From: Lagierella massiliensis
GTDB taxonomy: Bacteria > Bacillota > Clostridia > Tissierellales > Peptoniphilaceae
Reading direction: 5' to 3'
Length of the DNA stretch: 64,000 bases
Assembly (NCBI GenBank): GCA_030532135.1
Contig: JAUNLT010000002.1
Location: 62,001 to 126,000 of the forward strand
In this document: piece after piece, positions 26,062 to 34,913 of the stretch
Layout: the number at the start of each line of letters is the position of its first letter
Position numbering within the stretch: the first letter of the stretch is position 1
Made by a program: the position numbers and the translations under genes
The notes under the pieces: generated by a model
What the model was told of the DNA's origin: nothing
The model's database searches: none
The model's input: the letters and a program-made list of their open reading frames with translations, nothing else

Positions 26062-27634
26062 TTAAATCCTCCAAATAAACAGTAGCCGCCTTTATTCCAT
26101 CAACTGCTGAACTCATTATACCCCCTGCATAACCAGCACCTTCTCCAACAGGATATAATCCTTTAGTATTTAGTGACTGAAAAGTAGCTTTATCTCTAAG
26201 TATTCTTACAGGCGATGAAGTCCTAGTCTCCACTCCCGTCAATATGCCATCTGCTAATGAAAAACCATGAAGTTTTCTGTCCAAGTTTACTATAGCTTCT
26301 TTTAATGCCTCGTTAATATCTTTAGGATAAATCTCATTTAGATCAGAAAAAACAGTCTGTGGTTTATACGATGGAAGTACATTTTTAAATTTTTCAGACT
26401 TTCTATTTTTAATGTAATCTTCAATTAGTTGAACCGGTGCGTAGTAATTTTCTCCTGCAATTTTAAAAGCTTTTTCCTCTATATCCTCTTGAAATTTCAT
26501 TCCAGAAAGTACCCCTTTTCCAAAGTCCTTTTCACCCACATTTGCAATTATGGCAGAATTTGCATTTTCTAAATTTCTTGCATGATAACTCATTCCATTT
26601 ACACAAAGTCTATTTTTTTCAGAACAAGCTGAAATTACCCTACCCCCCGGACACATACAGAAAGTATATACCCCCCTATTGTTTTTACTTCTATAGGTTA
26701 GTTGGTACTCTGCTTGAGGTAGTACAGGATTGTCAAAGTTTGTTCCATACTGTGCTTTATTTATTAAAATTTGAGGGTGTTCAATCCTAAATCCAACAGC
26801 AAAAGACTTTGACTCCATGGAAATGTTTTTATCATAAAGCATCTTAAAACTATCTCTTGAACTATGACCCAATGCTAGAAATACCGTATCCGTTTCAAAC
26901 TCTTCTTTATCCGTAATAAGTTTTTTCACCTTGCCCTTAGAAATTACAATGTCCTTCATAGTCGTATTAAAAAGAACTTCCCCACCTAGGGAAATAATCT
27001 CTTGTCTAATGGACTTTATAACCTCCTTTAATATATCTGTACCAATATGGGGTTTTTGAAGAATTAATATGTCCTTAGGCGCTCCATGTTTTACAAATAC
27101 ATTTAAAACCTCTCTAATTAAAGGGTCTTGGGACCTACAAGTAAGTTTACCATCAGAAAAAGCCCCAGCTCCTCCTTCACCAAACTGAACATTTGAATTT
27201 TCCTTTAATTTCCCACCACTCCAAAACTCTTCCACACTTATGGTTCTGTCATCTACACTTTCTCCCCTCTCAATAACTATAGGATTAAATCCATTTCTTG
27301 AAAGGGTAAGAGCTGTAAATATTCCACATGGACCAAAACCTACCACAATGGGCCTTGTACTTTTCTTTCTTTTAACATTTATGCTAAATTCTTCCTTTTT
27401 ATAATCTCGTACATCTCCTGGATTATACTTTGAAAGTCTTTTTTGAGAAAGTTTAATGTCTACGATAACAGAATATACAAATTTAATATTGTTTTTTCTC
27501 CTCGAGTCAATCGAACGCCTATAAATTTTGTAGTCAAAATCATCGTACTTTATTTTTAATTTATCTTTTATCTTCTGTTTAAGATTATCTATTGGTTCAT
27601 CTATGTCCAGTTTCAAATTATTTACAAAAATCAT
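26054..27634 (-). CDS. FAD-dependent dehydrogenase (COG2509-like)
   Basis: 526 residues. After a 90-residue N-terminal domain comes a dinucleotide-binding VVGFGPCGIFTALTL motif and a second nucleotide region, with TVFLALGHSSRD and GEGAGYAGGIMSSAVDG near the C-terminus. This matches the uncharacterised FAD dehydrogenases widespread in Firmicutes. It overlaps CapA's stop by one base (TAATG), so the three genes CapA-FAD-HAD are co-translated. Substrate unknown. Confidence 0.85.
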   Translation of the reverse strand: MIFVNNLKLDIDEPIDNLKQKIKDKLKIKYDDFDYKIYRRSIDSRRKNNIKFVYSVIVDIKLSQKRLSKYNPGDVRDYKKEEFSINVKRKKSTRPIVVGFGPCGIFTALTLSRNGFNPIVIERGESVDDRTISVEEFWSGGKLKENSNVQFGEGGAGAFSDGKLTCRSQDPLIREVLNVFVKHGAPKDILILQKPHIGTDILKEVIKSIRQEIISLGGEVLFNTTMKDIVISKGKVKKLITDKEEFETDTVFLALGHSSRDSFKMLYDKNISMESKSFAVGFRIEHPQILINKAQYGTNFDNPVLPQAEYQLTYRSKNNRGVYTFCMCPGGRVISACSEKNRLCVNGMSYHARNLENANSAIIANVGEKDFGKGVLSGMKFQEDIEEKAFKIAGENYYAPVQLIEDYIKNRKSEKFKNVLPSYKPQTVFSDLNEIYPKDINEALKEAIVNLDRKLHGFSLADGILTGVETRTSSPVRILRDKATFQSLNTKGLYPVGEGAGYAGGIMSSAVDGIKAATVYLEDLSE

Positions 27635-28842
27635 TAATTCCCTCTTAATCCCGTTTCATATCCCATGCTCTCTAATATTTCCACAGATCTATTTTCTATA
27701 TCTAAGATTCTTTGTTTTGTATTTTCATCAACAGAAGTTCTAAGTTTTCCGCCTTCTTTGTAGTCTTTTATGGCTGTTACCTTCGCCCTAACGTTTCCTG
27801 TGGATTTATCTATTTTTACCCAAGTAGGATACAATTCTATTTTTTCAAGGGTTGTAATCTCATCGTTTAATTCTTTTTTTATCTTTAAATTTGCAATAAG
27901 TCCTGCTTCAACTTCCCTCAGTCCATTATATTCCTGTCTTTGACCTGAAATAGAATTACCCATAGAGTAGAAAATATACTTTTTCACTCCGTTTACATCC
28001 ACCTCTTCGATGGGTTGGATTACGTGGGGGTGACTTCCAATTACCACATCCGCTCCCCAATTTAAAAGATTTTTACCCATATTTCTTTGAAACTCCGTAG
28101 GTGTAAACATGTACTCTTCTCCCCAATGGGGAAATACGATTAAAAAGTCGACTTTATTTCTAATCTCTTTTACATCTTTCTCCATAATTACTGGGTCCAT
28201 AGGATTAATCATTTCCCTTTGCTCTTGAGATAAAATTGTTTCCATTCCATTAAATCTTTGAGTATAGGCTAAAATACCAATCTTTATTCCCTTTTCTTCC
28301 ACTATCAAAAGTGGTCTTTCCCCCAATTTAAAAGTTCCAGTTTGATGTATATCGTTGGATTTTATTGCATCTATTGTGTCATTTATCCCATTAACCCTTG
28401 AATCTAAACAGTGATTGTTAGCTGTAGTCAAAATGTCAAACCCTGAGTTTTTTAAAGTAGAAATAGAATTAGCTGGTGTATTAAACATAGGATATCCTTC
28501 CATTTGTCTCTTAGGAGTTGAAGTAGATTCAAAATTACCAGCCATTAAATGAAAACCTCCTATTAAATCCTCTACATCTTCATAAAAATAAGAAAAATCA
28601 TAATTTCCATTCTCATCTATATTTTTATAAAAAGTCCACGGATGATACATTATATCCCCTGTTACTCCAAATGTAATTTCAGAATACTCATCTTTTTTCT
28701 CCGTACTCTCATTTATATTTGACTGGGTATTGTTTTCTGTTACCGGTATTTCCTTTGATATGTTTTTACTTTCATTAAAATTACAACTTGCTAAATTTAA
28801 TAATAGAACAAACGCAAGTGTCAGTTTAAAAAATTTTTTCAC
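27634..28842 (-). CDS. CapA family lipoprotein (PGA_cap domain)
   Basis: 402 residues from GTG 28842, chosen because GGAGG lies five bases upstream; the ATG at 28854 is just ahead of that site. A signal peptide with lipobox NLASC precedes a metallophosphatase-like PGA_cap domain (VTGDIMYHPW, then TANNHCLD and FPHWGEEY, GSHPHV). CapA proteins take part in poly-gamma-glutamate capsule handling; no capBC genes are adjacent, so the capsule link is weak here. Confidence 0.85.
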   Translation of the reverse strand: MKKFFKLTLAFVLLLNLASCNFNESKNISKEIPVTENNTQSNINESTEKKDEYSEITFGVTGDIMYHPWTFYKNIDENGNYDFSYFYEDVEDLIGGFHLMAGNFESTSTPKRQMEGYPMFNTPANSISTLKNSGFDILTTANNHCLDSRVNGINDTIDAIKSNDIHQTGTFKLGERPLLIVEEKGIKIGILAYTQRFNGMETILSQEQREMINPMDPVIMEKDVKEIRNKVDFLIVFPHWGEEYMFTPTEFQRNMGKNLLNWGADVVIGSHPHVIQPIEEVDVNGVKKYIFYSMGNSISGQRQEYNGLREVEAGLIANLKIKKELNDEITTLEKIELYPTWVKIDKSTGNVRAKVTAIKDYKEGGKLRTSVDENTKQRILDIENRSVEILESMGYETGLRGN

Positions 28843-28940
28843 TTTATCCTCCATCTTTAAAATTATCCTTCTTATATATTATCAAATTTTTAATTGTTTT
28901 GTGATATAATCATTTGAAAAGAACTTAAAGAGGAATTAAA

Positions 28941-31900
28941 ATGTTATCAAAAATAAAAAAGATTTTAGTTGCAAATAGAGGAGAAATAGCTGTCAGAATT
29001 TTTCGTGCCTGCTCTGAGCTTGGAATAAAATCAGTTGCTATATACTCCGAAGAAGATAAGACTTCTCTTTTTAGAACCAAAGCTGACGAGTCTTATGAAA
29101 TTGGAATTGGAAAAAATCCAGTAGATGCTTATCTCGATATGAATGAAATAATAGGACTTGCAAAGAGAAAAGGTGTCGATGCAATTCATCCAGGTTATGG
29201 ATTTTTGTCTGAAAACAAAGAATTCGCTAAAAGATGTGAAGAAAATGGAATAATTTTTATAGGTCCTAGCTATGAAGTTTTAGATACTTTGGGAGATAAG
29301 ATAAAATCTAAAATTGCTGCTAGAAATGCGAATGTTCCAACAATACCCGGTGTAGATAAACCCATTAGAACAAAACAAGATGCCCTAGACTTTGCAAGGG
29401 AAGCTGGATATCCTGTAATGATTAAAGCTGCTGCAGGTGGCGGCGGACGTGGGATGAGGATTGTTAATAGTGAAGATGAACTTTTCACAGCTTTTAAAAC
29501 TGCCCAATCAGAAGCTAAAAAAGCTTTTGGTATAGACGATATGTTCATTGAAAAGTATTTGAGTAAACCAAAGCATATTGAAGTGCAGATTTTAGGAGAT
29601 AAAAAAGGAAATATCTTCCACTTACACGAAAGAGACTGTTCGATTCAAAGACGTCATCAAAAATTAATTGAATATACACCTGCTTTTTCATTAGATGAAA
29701 ATTTGAGAGAAAAAATCTGCAATGACGCTGTTAAAATTGCAAAATCTGTAAATTATTATAATGCTGGAACTGTTGAGTTTTTAGTAGATGAACATGGAAA
29801 ACATTATTTTATAGAAGTAAACCCTAGAATTCAAGTTGAACACACTGTTACAGAACTCGTTACTGGTGTTGATTTGGTTCAAGCCCAGATTTTAATTTCT
29901 CAAGGGTATGAATTGTCTCATGAACTCATTGGTATAAACAGTCAACAAGATATATCTGTTAGAGGGTTTGCTGTACAGTGTAGAGTTACCACTGAAGATC
30001 CTGCAAATAACTTTGCCCCAGATACAGGTGTAATCGATGTATATAGATCTGGATCTGGTTTTGGAGTTCGTCTTGACGTGGGAAATGCCTATGTAGGTTC
30101 TGTTATAACTCCATACTACGATAGTTTACTTGTTAAAGTCACAACTACTTCTAGAACTTTCAACGATACTGTAAATAAAGCTAAAAGGGCTCTTGGAGAA
30201 CTTAAAGTAAGTGGCGTTAAAACCAATATCGCTTTTTTATTAAACGTTTTAAATTCTAAAGAATTTATCTCCGGTAAGACCAATACTAAATTTATTGAAT
30301 TAAACCCTCAACTATTTGATATTTCTCCTAGAAGTGACAAGGAATTGAAAGTGCTTAATTACATTGGAGATATAGTTGTAAATAACAAAAATAGAATAAA
30401 TAAAAACTTTGACACTGTAACAGACTATTCTCATCTAGATAACACTTCTTTTAAATCTGGAACAAAACAGATTTTTGATGAAAAAGGTTCAAAAGGTTTA
30501 GTAGATTGGATCAAAAATAAAGAAAACACCCTACTTACAGACACTACTTTTAGAGATGCTCATCAATCTCTTCTTGCAACTAGGGTTAGAACTGTCGACA
30601 TGGCAAAAATTGCTCCTGCAGTCTCCAGATATATGAATGAACTTTTCTCCTTGGAACTTTGGGGAGGTGCTACTTTTGATGTTTCCTATAGATTTCTACA
30701 GGAAGACCCTTGGGAAAGACTTAGAATTTTAAGAAAAAAAGTTCCAAATATACTTTTTCAAATGCTCTTAAGAGGAAACAACACTGTTGGTTATAAAAAT
30801 TATCCTGATAATGTGGTTAAGAGATTTGTCACTCAAAGTGCCAAAGAGGGAATTGATGTATTTAGAGTCTTTGACTCCTTAAATTGGATAGAAGGTATGA
30901 GATATGCTATGGACTGTGTACTTGAAGAAGAAAAGATTCTAGAAGCAACTATCTGCTATACTGGTGATATTTTAGATTCCAATAGAGATAAATACAGTTT
31001 ACAGTACTATGTGGATAAGGCTAAAGATTTAGAAAAATGTGGAGCCCATATTATTGGAATAAAGGATATGTCTGGACTATTAAAGCCTTATGCTGGTAGA
31101 AAATTAATTAAAGCATTAAAAGAAGAAGTTTCTATCCCCATACACCTACACACCCACGATACCACAGGTAATGGAGTTGCTACAGTTCTTGCAGCTACGG
31201 AGGCAGGAGTTGATATAATCGATACTGCTTTTAATTCAATGAGTGGCTTAACAAGTCAACCAGCACTTAATTCTGTTGTGGCTGCTCTTGAAAATACTAA
31301 AAGAACTACCAATATAAATTTAGATTCTGCAGAAGAAATTTCTAAATATTGGGAAGCTGTAAGACCCATTTACGGAAATTTTGAATCTGGATTAAAATCA
31401 GGTTCTACAGAAATTTACAAATACGAAATACCTGGAGGTCAATACTCTAATTTAAAACCTCAAGTTGAATCCTTTGGATTAGGCCATAGATTTAAAGAAG
31501 TCAAAGATATGTATAAAGAAGTAAACCAAATGGTTGGAGATATAGTAAAAGTGACCCCATCTTCAAAGATGGTTGGAGATTTTGCAATATTTATGGTTCA
31601 AAACGGACTTACTCCAGAAAATATCTATGAAAAAGGAAAAACCTTGGACTATCCCGACTCTGTAGTTACTTTCTTTAAAGGTATGATGGGTCAACCTGAG
31701 GGAGGTTTTCCAAAAAAATTACAAAAGCTTGTGCTAAAAGGAGAAAAGCCTATAACTGTAAGACCTGGAGAGCTATTAGAACCAGAGGATTTTGAAAAAA
31801 ATAGGAAATATCTTAAAAATAAATTTAAATTTGATCCAACTGAAGAAGATCTATTAGCCTATGCCCTTTATCCAAAAGTTTTTGAAGACTATATTGAAAA

Positions 31901-32375
31901 AAAGAACGCTCTTGGAGACTTATCCCATATGGAATCAAAAGTGTTCTTTCACGGGATAAATCTAGGACAAACTAGAGAGGTTAAACTAGCAGAAGGTAAA
32001 AATTTAATTATAAAACTCGTTGACATTTCAGAAACCGATGATGACGGCAACGTTTCACTAGCTTTTGAAGTAAATGGAAATAGAAGAGTTGTAAAAATAT
32101 TTGATAAGCATACTAAGAAAGACTTTTCTGAAACTATTATACAAAAGGTAAACCCAGATAACCCAAAAGAAGTTGGTGCAAGCATACCAGGAAGTATAGT
32201 CAAAATTCTTGTAGAAGAAGGACAAACCGTAAAAGCTGGACAACCTTTAATGGTAATTGAAGCTATGAAAATGGAAACAGACATACTTTCACCAGAAGAT
32301 GGAAAAATAGAAACTATTGCCATCAGTGAAAAAGAAATGGTTGAGTCTGGACAACTGCTAATTAGACTAGAGTAA
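28941..32375 (+). CDS. pyc: Pyruvate carboxylase
   Basis: 1144 residues, the length of single-chain pyruvate carboxylases. In order: biotin carboxylase (IKAAAGGGGRGMR near 160), carboxyltransferase (TFRDAHQSLLATRVRT near 535) and biotin carrier domain with biotinyl Lys in EAMKMETD near 1115. It carboxylates pyruvate to oxaloacetate, feeding C4 reactions that fumarase (36285) would continue. A TATAAT at 28905-28910 is a likely -10; AGAGG precedes the ATG. Confidence 0.97.
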   Translation: MLSKIKKILVANRGEIAVRIFRACSELGIKSVAIYSEEDKTSLFRTKADESYEIGIGKNPVDAYLDMNEIIGLAKRKGVDAIHPGYGFLSENKEFAKRCEENGIIFIGPSYEVLDTLGDKIKSKIAARNANVPTIPGVDKPIRTKQDALDFAREAGYPVMIKAAAGGGGRGMRIVNSEDELFTAFKTAQSEAKKAFGIDDMFIEKYLSKPKHIEVQILGDKKGNIFHLHERDCSIQRRHQKLIEYTPAFSLDENLREKICNDAVKIAKSVNYYNAGTVEFLVDEHGKHYFIEVNPRIQVEHTVTELVTGVDLVQAQILISQGYELSHELIGINSQQDISVRGFAVQCRVTTEDPANNFAPDTGVIDVYRSGSGFGVRLDVGNAYVGSVITPYYDSLLVKVTTTSRTFNDTVNKAKRALGELKVSGVKTNIAFLLNVLNSKEFISGKTNTKFIELNPQLFDISPRSDKELKVLNYIGDIVVNNKNRINKNFDTVTDYSHLDNTSFKSGTKQIFDEKGSKGLVDWIKNKENTLLTDTTFRDAHQSLLATRVRTVDMAKIAPAVSRYMNELFSLELWGGATFDVSYRFLQEDPWERLRILRKKVPNILFQMLLRGNNTVGYKNYPDNVVKRFVTQSAKEGIDVFRVFDSLNWIEGMRYAMDCVLEEEKILEATICYTGDILDSNRDKYSLQYYVDKAKDLEKCGAHIIGIKDMSGLLKPYAGRKLIKALKEEVSIPIHLHTHDTTGNGVATVLAATEAGVDIIDTAFNSMSGLTSQPALNSVVAALENTKRTTNINLDSAEEISKYWEAVRPIYGNFESGLKSGSTEIYKYEIPGGQYSNLKPQVESFGLGHRFKEVKDMYKEVNQMVGDIVKVTPSSKMVGDFAIFMVQNGLTPENIYEKGKTLDYPDSVVTFFKGMMGQPEGGFPKKLQKLVLKGEKPITVRPGELLEPEDFEKNRKYLKNKFKFDPTEEDLLAYALYPKVFEDYIEKKNALGDLSHMESKVFFHGINLGQTREVKLAEGKNLIIKLVDISETDDDGNVSLAFEVNGNRRVVKIFDKHTKKDFSETIIQKVNPDNPKEVGASIPGSIVKILVEEGQTVKAGQPLMVIEAMKMETDILSPEDGKIETIAISEKEMVESGQLLIRLE

Positions 32376-32379
32376 TTAA

Positions 32380-32412
32380 AAATCCCGTATCCAATTGGAT
32401 ATGGGATTTTTT
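32380..32412. terminator. Bidirectional terminator pyc/brnQ
   Basis: AAATCCCGTATCCAA / TTGGATATGGGATTT form a 15-bp stem with one G-U, with poly-T after the stem on the plus strand and A-rich sequence serving the opposite strand. Confidence 0.9.
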
Positions 32413-32414
32413 AA

Positions 32415-33719
32415 TTATTTTCTTTTTAATTTAGAAGACTGTCCCAACGCTCTTGCTAAAATAGCAAATACAATTGCTGTTACAATCGCAGGAATTAACC
32501 ACTCAAAACCTATAGATTTTAAAGGTAAACCCTTTATAAATTCCGTAGGTCTTTCTAAAATATTAAAAGCTGAATTTAAACTTTGTATAAAACTAATTAA
32601 AAACGTAGCTATTACAGCCCCCACATAAGTAAGGTCATACTTAATATATCTTTCAAACATTCCTAAGAGGATAAGTACTATTATAATAGGATAAATTGTC
32701 GTTAGTATTGGTCCTGCCGCCTTGATTAATCCTTCAACTCCAATCAACGAAAATATTCCTGAAACTACTACAGATATTAATACTATAGGTTTATACTTTA
32801 TTTTATTTTCAGTTATGGAAGAGAAAAAATCTCCACAAATTGCAGTAAGTCCAACAGCTGTAGTTAAACACGCTAAAGAAACTGCAATTCCAATAAGCAC
32901 AGTCCCAAATGATCCAAGTATTTGTTCCACCGTTCCAAGTAATATATCTACTCTAGTATTTTTAATAGTATACATATTAGATGCGGTAGCTCCTACATAT
33001 GTAAGTCCTCCGTATATGAGTGCAAGTAGTACAAATGCTACAACGCCAACTCCATTAATAAGTTTAGACCTTTCCCTTTCATCTTTATAGCCTCTTCTAA
33101 TTAAATCTGAAACTACTATTCCCGTCATCATTGACGCTCCCAAGGCATCCATCGTCTGATACCCTTCTACAAATCCTTTTAAAAATATAGAATCTTCTTT
33201 AGGATAAGCCATTTCACCAATCGGATCTATTAAACATTTCACAATTATAATTCCTAAAATTATTATAAGTCCTGGTGTTAAGTACTTTCCTATCTTATCA
33301 ATTACTCCCGACTCGTTCATTACAAATATGGCTGTTAATGTAAAAAATACGATTGCTGTAACCCAGTGGGGTACACCGGGAAATTGTTTGCTTACAAACA
33401 CTTCGTGTGTAGTTGCAGCAGTTCTTGGTACTGCAAAAAAAGGACCTATGGTAAGTATGGTAATAGTACCAAGTATTTTTGAAAACTTATTACCAACTCT
33501 TTTACCTAAATCCTCTGCCCTACCACCAAGTTTTGCTGTTATAATTACGCCAAGAATAGGTAAAACTGGATCCATAAGCAAAAAACCCCACATGGCCTTT
33601 TTAAATTCACTTCCTGATAACACTCCTAGATAGGGAGGAAATATCAAATTCCCTGCACCGAAGAATATTGCAAAAAGTGCAAACCCCACAATTATCACAT
33701 CTTTAAATTTCTTATTCAA
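32415..33719 (-). CDS. brnQ: Branched-chain amino acid transporter (LIVCS family)
   Basis: 434 residues with about twelve membrane segments. It starts FKDVIIVGFALFAIFFGAGNLIFPPYLG, the BrnQ signature. It imports Leu, Ile and Val with sodium or protons. These amino acids are the usual electron donors in Stickland fermentation, which fits the glycine reductase operon. Monocistronic between terminators. Confidence 0.94.
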   Translation of the reverse strand: MNKKFKDVIIVGFALFAIFFGAGNLIFPPYLGVLSGSEFKKAMWGFLLMDPVLPILGVIITAKLGGRAEDLGKRVGNKFSKILGTITILTIGPFFAVPRTAATTHEVFVSKQFPGVPHWVTAIVFFTLTAIFVMNESGVIDKIGKYLTPGLIIILGIIIVKCLIDPIGEMAYPKEDSIFLKGFVEGYQTMDALGASMMTGIVVSDLIRRGYKDERERSKLINGVGVVAFVLLALIYGGLTYVGATASNMYTIKNTRVDILLGTVEQILGSFGTVLIGIAVSLACLTTAVGLTAICGDFFSSITENKIKYKPIVLISVVVSGIFSLIGVEGLIKAAGPILTTIYPIIIVLILLGMFERYIKYDLTYVGAVIATFLISFIQSLNSAFNILERPTEFIKGLPLKSIGFEWLIPAIVTAIVFAILARALGQSSKLKRK

Positions 33720-33927
33720 AATATCCTCCTTAAGCCTTTTTAATATTTTACAACAATAGAGATTTAAATTAAAGAGTTTTCTTAATTAGAAATATATTTT
33801 GATTGAGTTTTAATTATTATAAGTCAATTTAAAAAATATAATCTTTTTGTTTTATTTAATTCTAATAATAAGTAATATTTAAAAATCCTAGAGTTTCACT
33901 TTAGTGTCACTTGAAATTTTAAACCAC

Positions 33928-33966
33928 AAAAAACACTGTAAAAATTAATTTCACAGTGTTTTTTTA
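33928..33966. terminator. Terminator downstream of small-protein pair
   Basis: AAAAAACACTGT / ACAGTGTTTTTT stem with a 13-base A/T loop and T-runs in both orientations. On the minus strand it follows the gene ending at 34003. Confidence 0.85.
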
Positions 33967-34002
33967 CTTAAATATATTTTAAAAAATTTAGTTTTACTTT
34001 TC

Positions 34003-34305
34003 TTACTTTAACCCAATTCCTGGTTTCTCAATTGAACTAGGAATCTGATTTTGATTAGTTACCCCTCTGTTAATTGGGTCTTTGTGGTCAATTTCTCTTT
34101 CATCTACAAACATATTTTTATCACTTTTTTCATTCTTCGAATCTTTTTCATCTTTAGTCTCTTCAATATTTTTAATATCTTCATTTTTTATATTTTCAAA
34201 GTCTTCATCGTCTAAAGTACTTGGTATTTGATTTTGATTTGGAACTCCTAAATTTATAGACTCTAATTTATCATTTTTTCTCTCTTCAGGTTTGAATTTT
34301 GACAT
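34003..34305 (-). CDS. Small charged protein with duplicated INxGVxNQNQIPS motif
   Basis: 100 residues, very hydrophilic, probably disordered in the middle (acidic/lysine-rich, about 31-75). Two nearly identical 13-residue blocks, INLGVPNQNQIPS (17-29) and INRGVTNQNQIPS (78-90), bracket it. No signal peptide or membrane segment. GGGGAGA lies upstream of the ATG and a strong terminator follows. I know no family; the conserved blocks look like binding motifs. It is preceded in the same direction by the small gene at 34348-34518. Confidence 0.65.
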   Translation of the reverse strand: MSKFKPEERKNDKLESINLGVPNQNQIPSTLDDEDFENIKNEDIKNIEETKDEKDSKNEKSDKNMFVDEREIDHKDPINRGVTNQNQIPSSIEKPGIGLK

Positions 34306-34347
34306 TATATCTCTCCCCTCTTTAAGCTTTTACTTATTAATCTATTT

Positions 34348-34518
34348 CTATCTATTTAAATTTTGATGAACTTGTTGATTATCTCTTAATATTTCCATTT
34401 TCGCTCTTACTTTTTCTTTTTCTTCAATACCTTTTTTGATATTTTCCTCATCTTCTCTTGAAGGAAGTATTTCTCTCTCCTCTTCAAAACTCTTGTTTTC
34501 CTTTTTAATATCTTTCAT
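34348..34518 (-). CDS. 56-residue charged helical small protein
   Basis: A short frame MKDIKKENKSFEEEREILPS... ending HQNLNR, with AAGGAAGG nine bases before the ATG. About half the residues are Lys, Glu, Arg or Asp and there are no helix breakers in the second half (about 24-50), suggesting an amphipathic helix. It lies 42 bases ahead of the NQNQIPS protein gene and is likely co-transcribed. Function unknown. Confidence 0.55.
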   Translation of the reverse strand: MKDIKKENKSFEEEREILPSREDEENIKKGIEEKEKVRAKMEILRDNQQVHQNLNR

Positions 34519-34664
34519 ATTTAAATTCCTTCCTTATTTCGTTTCAGTAAATATCGTTTCATAATATACATACCCAAATGTTAAAAATCACACTATTTTT
34601 AGTAAATTTTAAATTAAAAACTACTTATTATTCAATTTTTATTAATTTATTCATACTCTAATTG

Positions 34665-34694
34665 TTGACAAAGTATTTTCTATAAGTTACCATA
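34665..34694 (+). promoter_or_regulatory. Promoter of the M-box/mgtE transcript
   Basis: Perfect -35 TTGACA (34665-34670), 18-base spacer, -10-like TACCAT (34689-34694), ending about ten bases before the aptamer begins. Confidence 0.55.
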
Positions 34695-34705
34695 AAAAAT
34701 AGATG

Positions 34706-34850
34706 GTCCGTTAGGTAAGGCTACCTTAGGGATATGGATTACTACCGCAAAATGATGGAGACATCATCCGCCGGTTAACAGACTACATCGCTCTCAAGGT
34801 GTAGTTTAATGTAATTTCACCGCCCTTTGATGCTAAAGCTCATACGGTTT
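34706..34850 (+). ncRNA. M-box (magnesium-sensing, ykoK-type) riboswitch aptamer
   Basis: The leader contains the conserved M-box blocks in order: CCGTTAGGTAAGGCT, GATATGGATTACTACCGC, CATCCGCCGGTTAACAGAC, GGTGTAGTTTAATGTAA and GCTAAAGCTCATACGG. M-box RNAs fold around several Mg2+ ions and switch off Mg2+ transporter genes when Mg2+ is plentiful. The downstream gene is mgtE, as expected. A terminator hairpin follows directly. Confidence 0.93.
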
Positions 34851-34861
34851 CAAACTTTTAC

Positions 34862-34889
34862 CCACACAGATCATTGTGTGGATTTTTTT
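34862..34889 (+). terminator. M-box-controlled intrinsic terminator
   Basis: CCACACA / TGTGTGG stem around GATCAT followed by ATTTTTTT, between the aptamer and the mgtE ribosome binding site (GAGGAGG). It is the expected expression platform: Mg2+-bound aptamer favours termination. Confidence 0.9.
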
Positions 34890-34913
34890 ATTTTTTTTAA
34901 GAGGAGGTAGGTT

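Larger units (their letters stand above)
34519..34913. other. Divergent region with mgtE promoter and M-box leader
   Basis: The left third is A/T-rich and would hold the minus-strand promoter of the small-protein pair, which I could not define. The right two-thirds hold the mgtE promoter (34665-34694), the M-box aptamer and its terminator, listed separately. No other gene seen. Confidence 0.6.
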
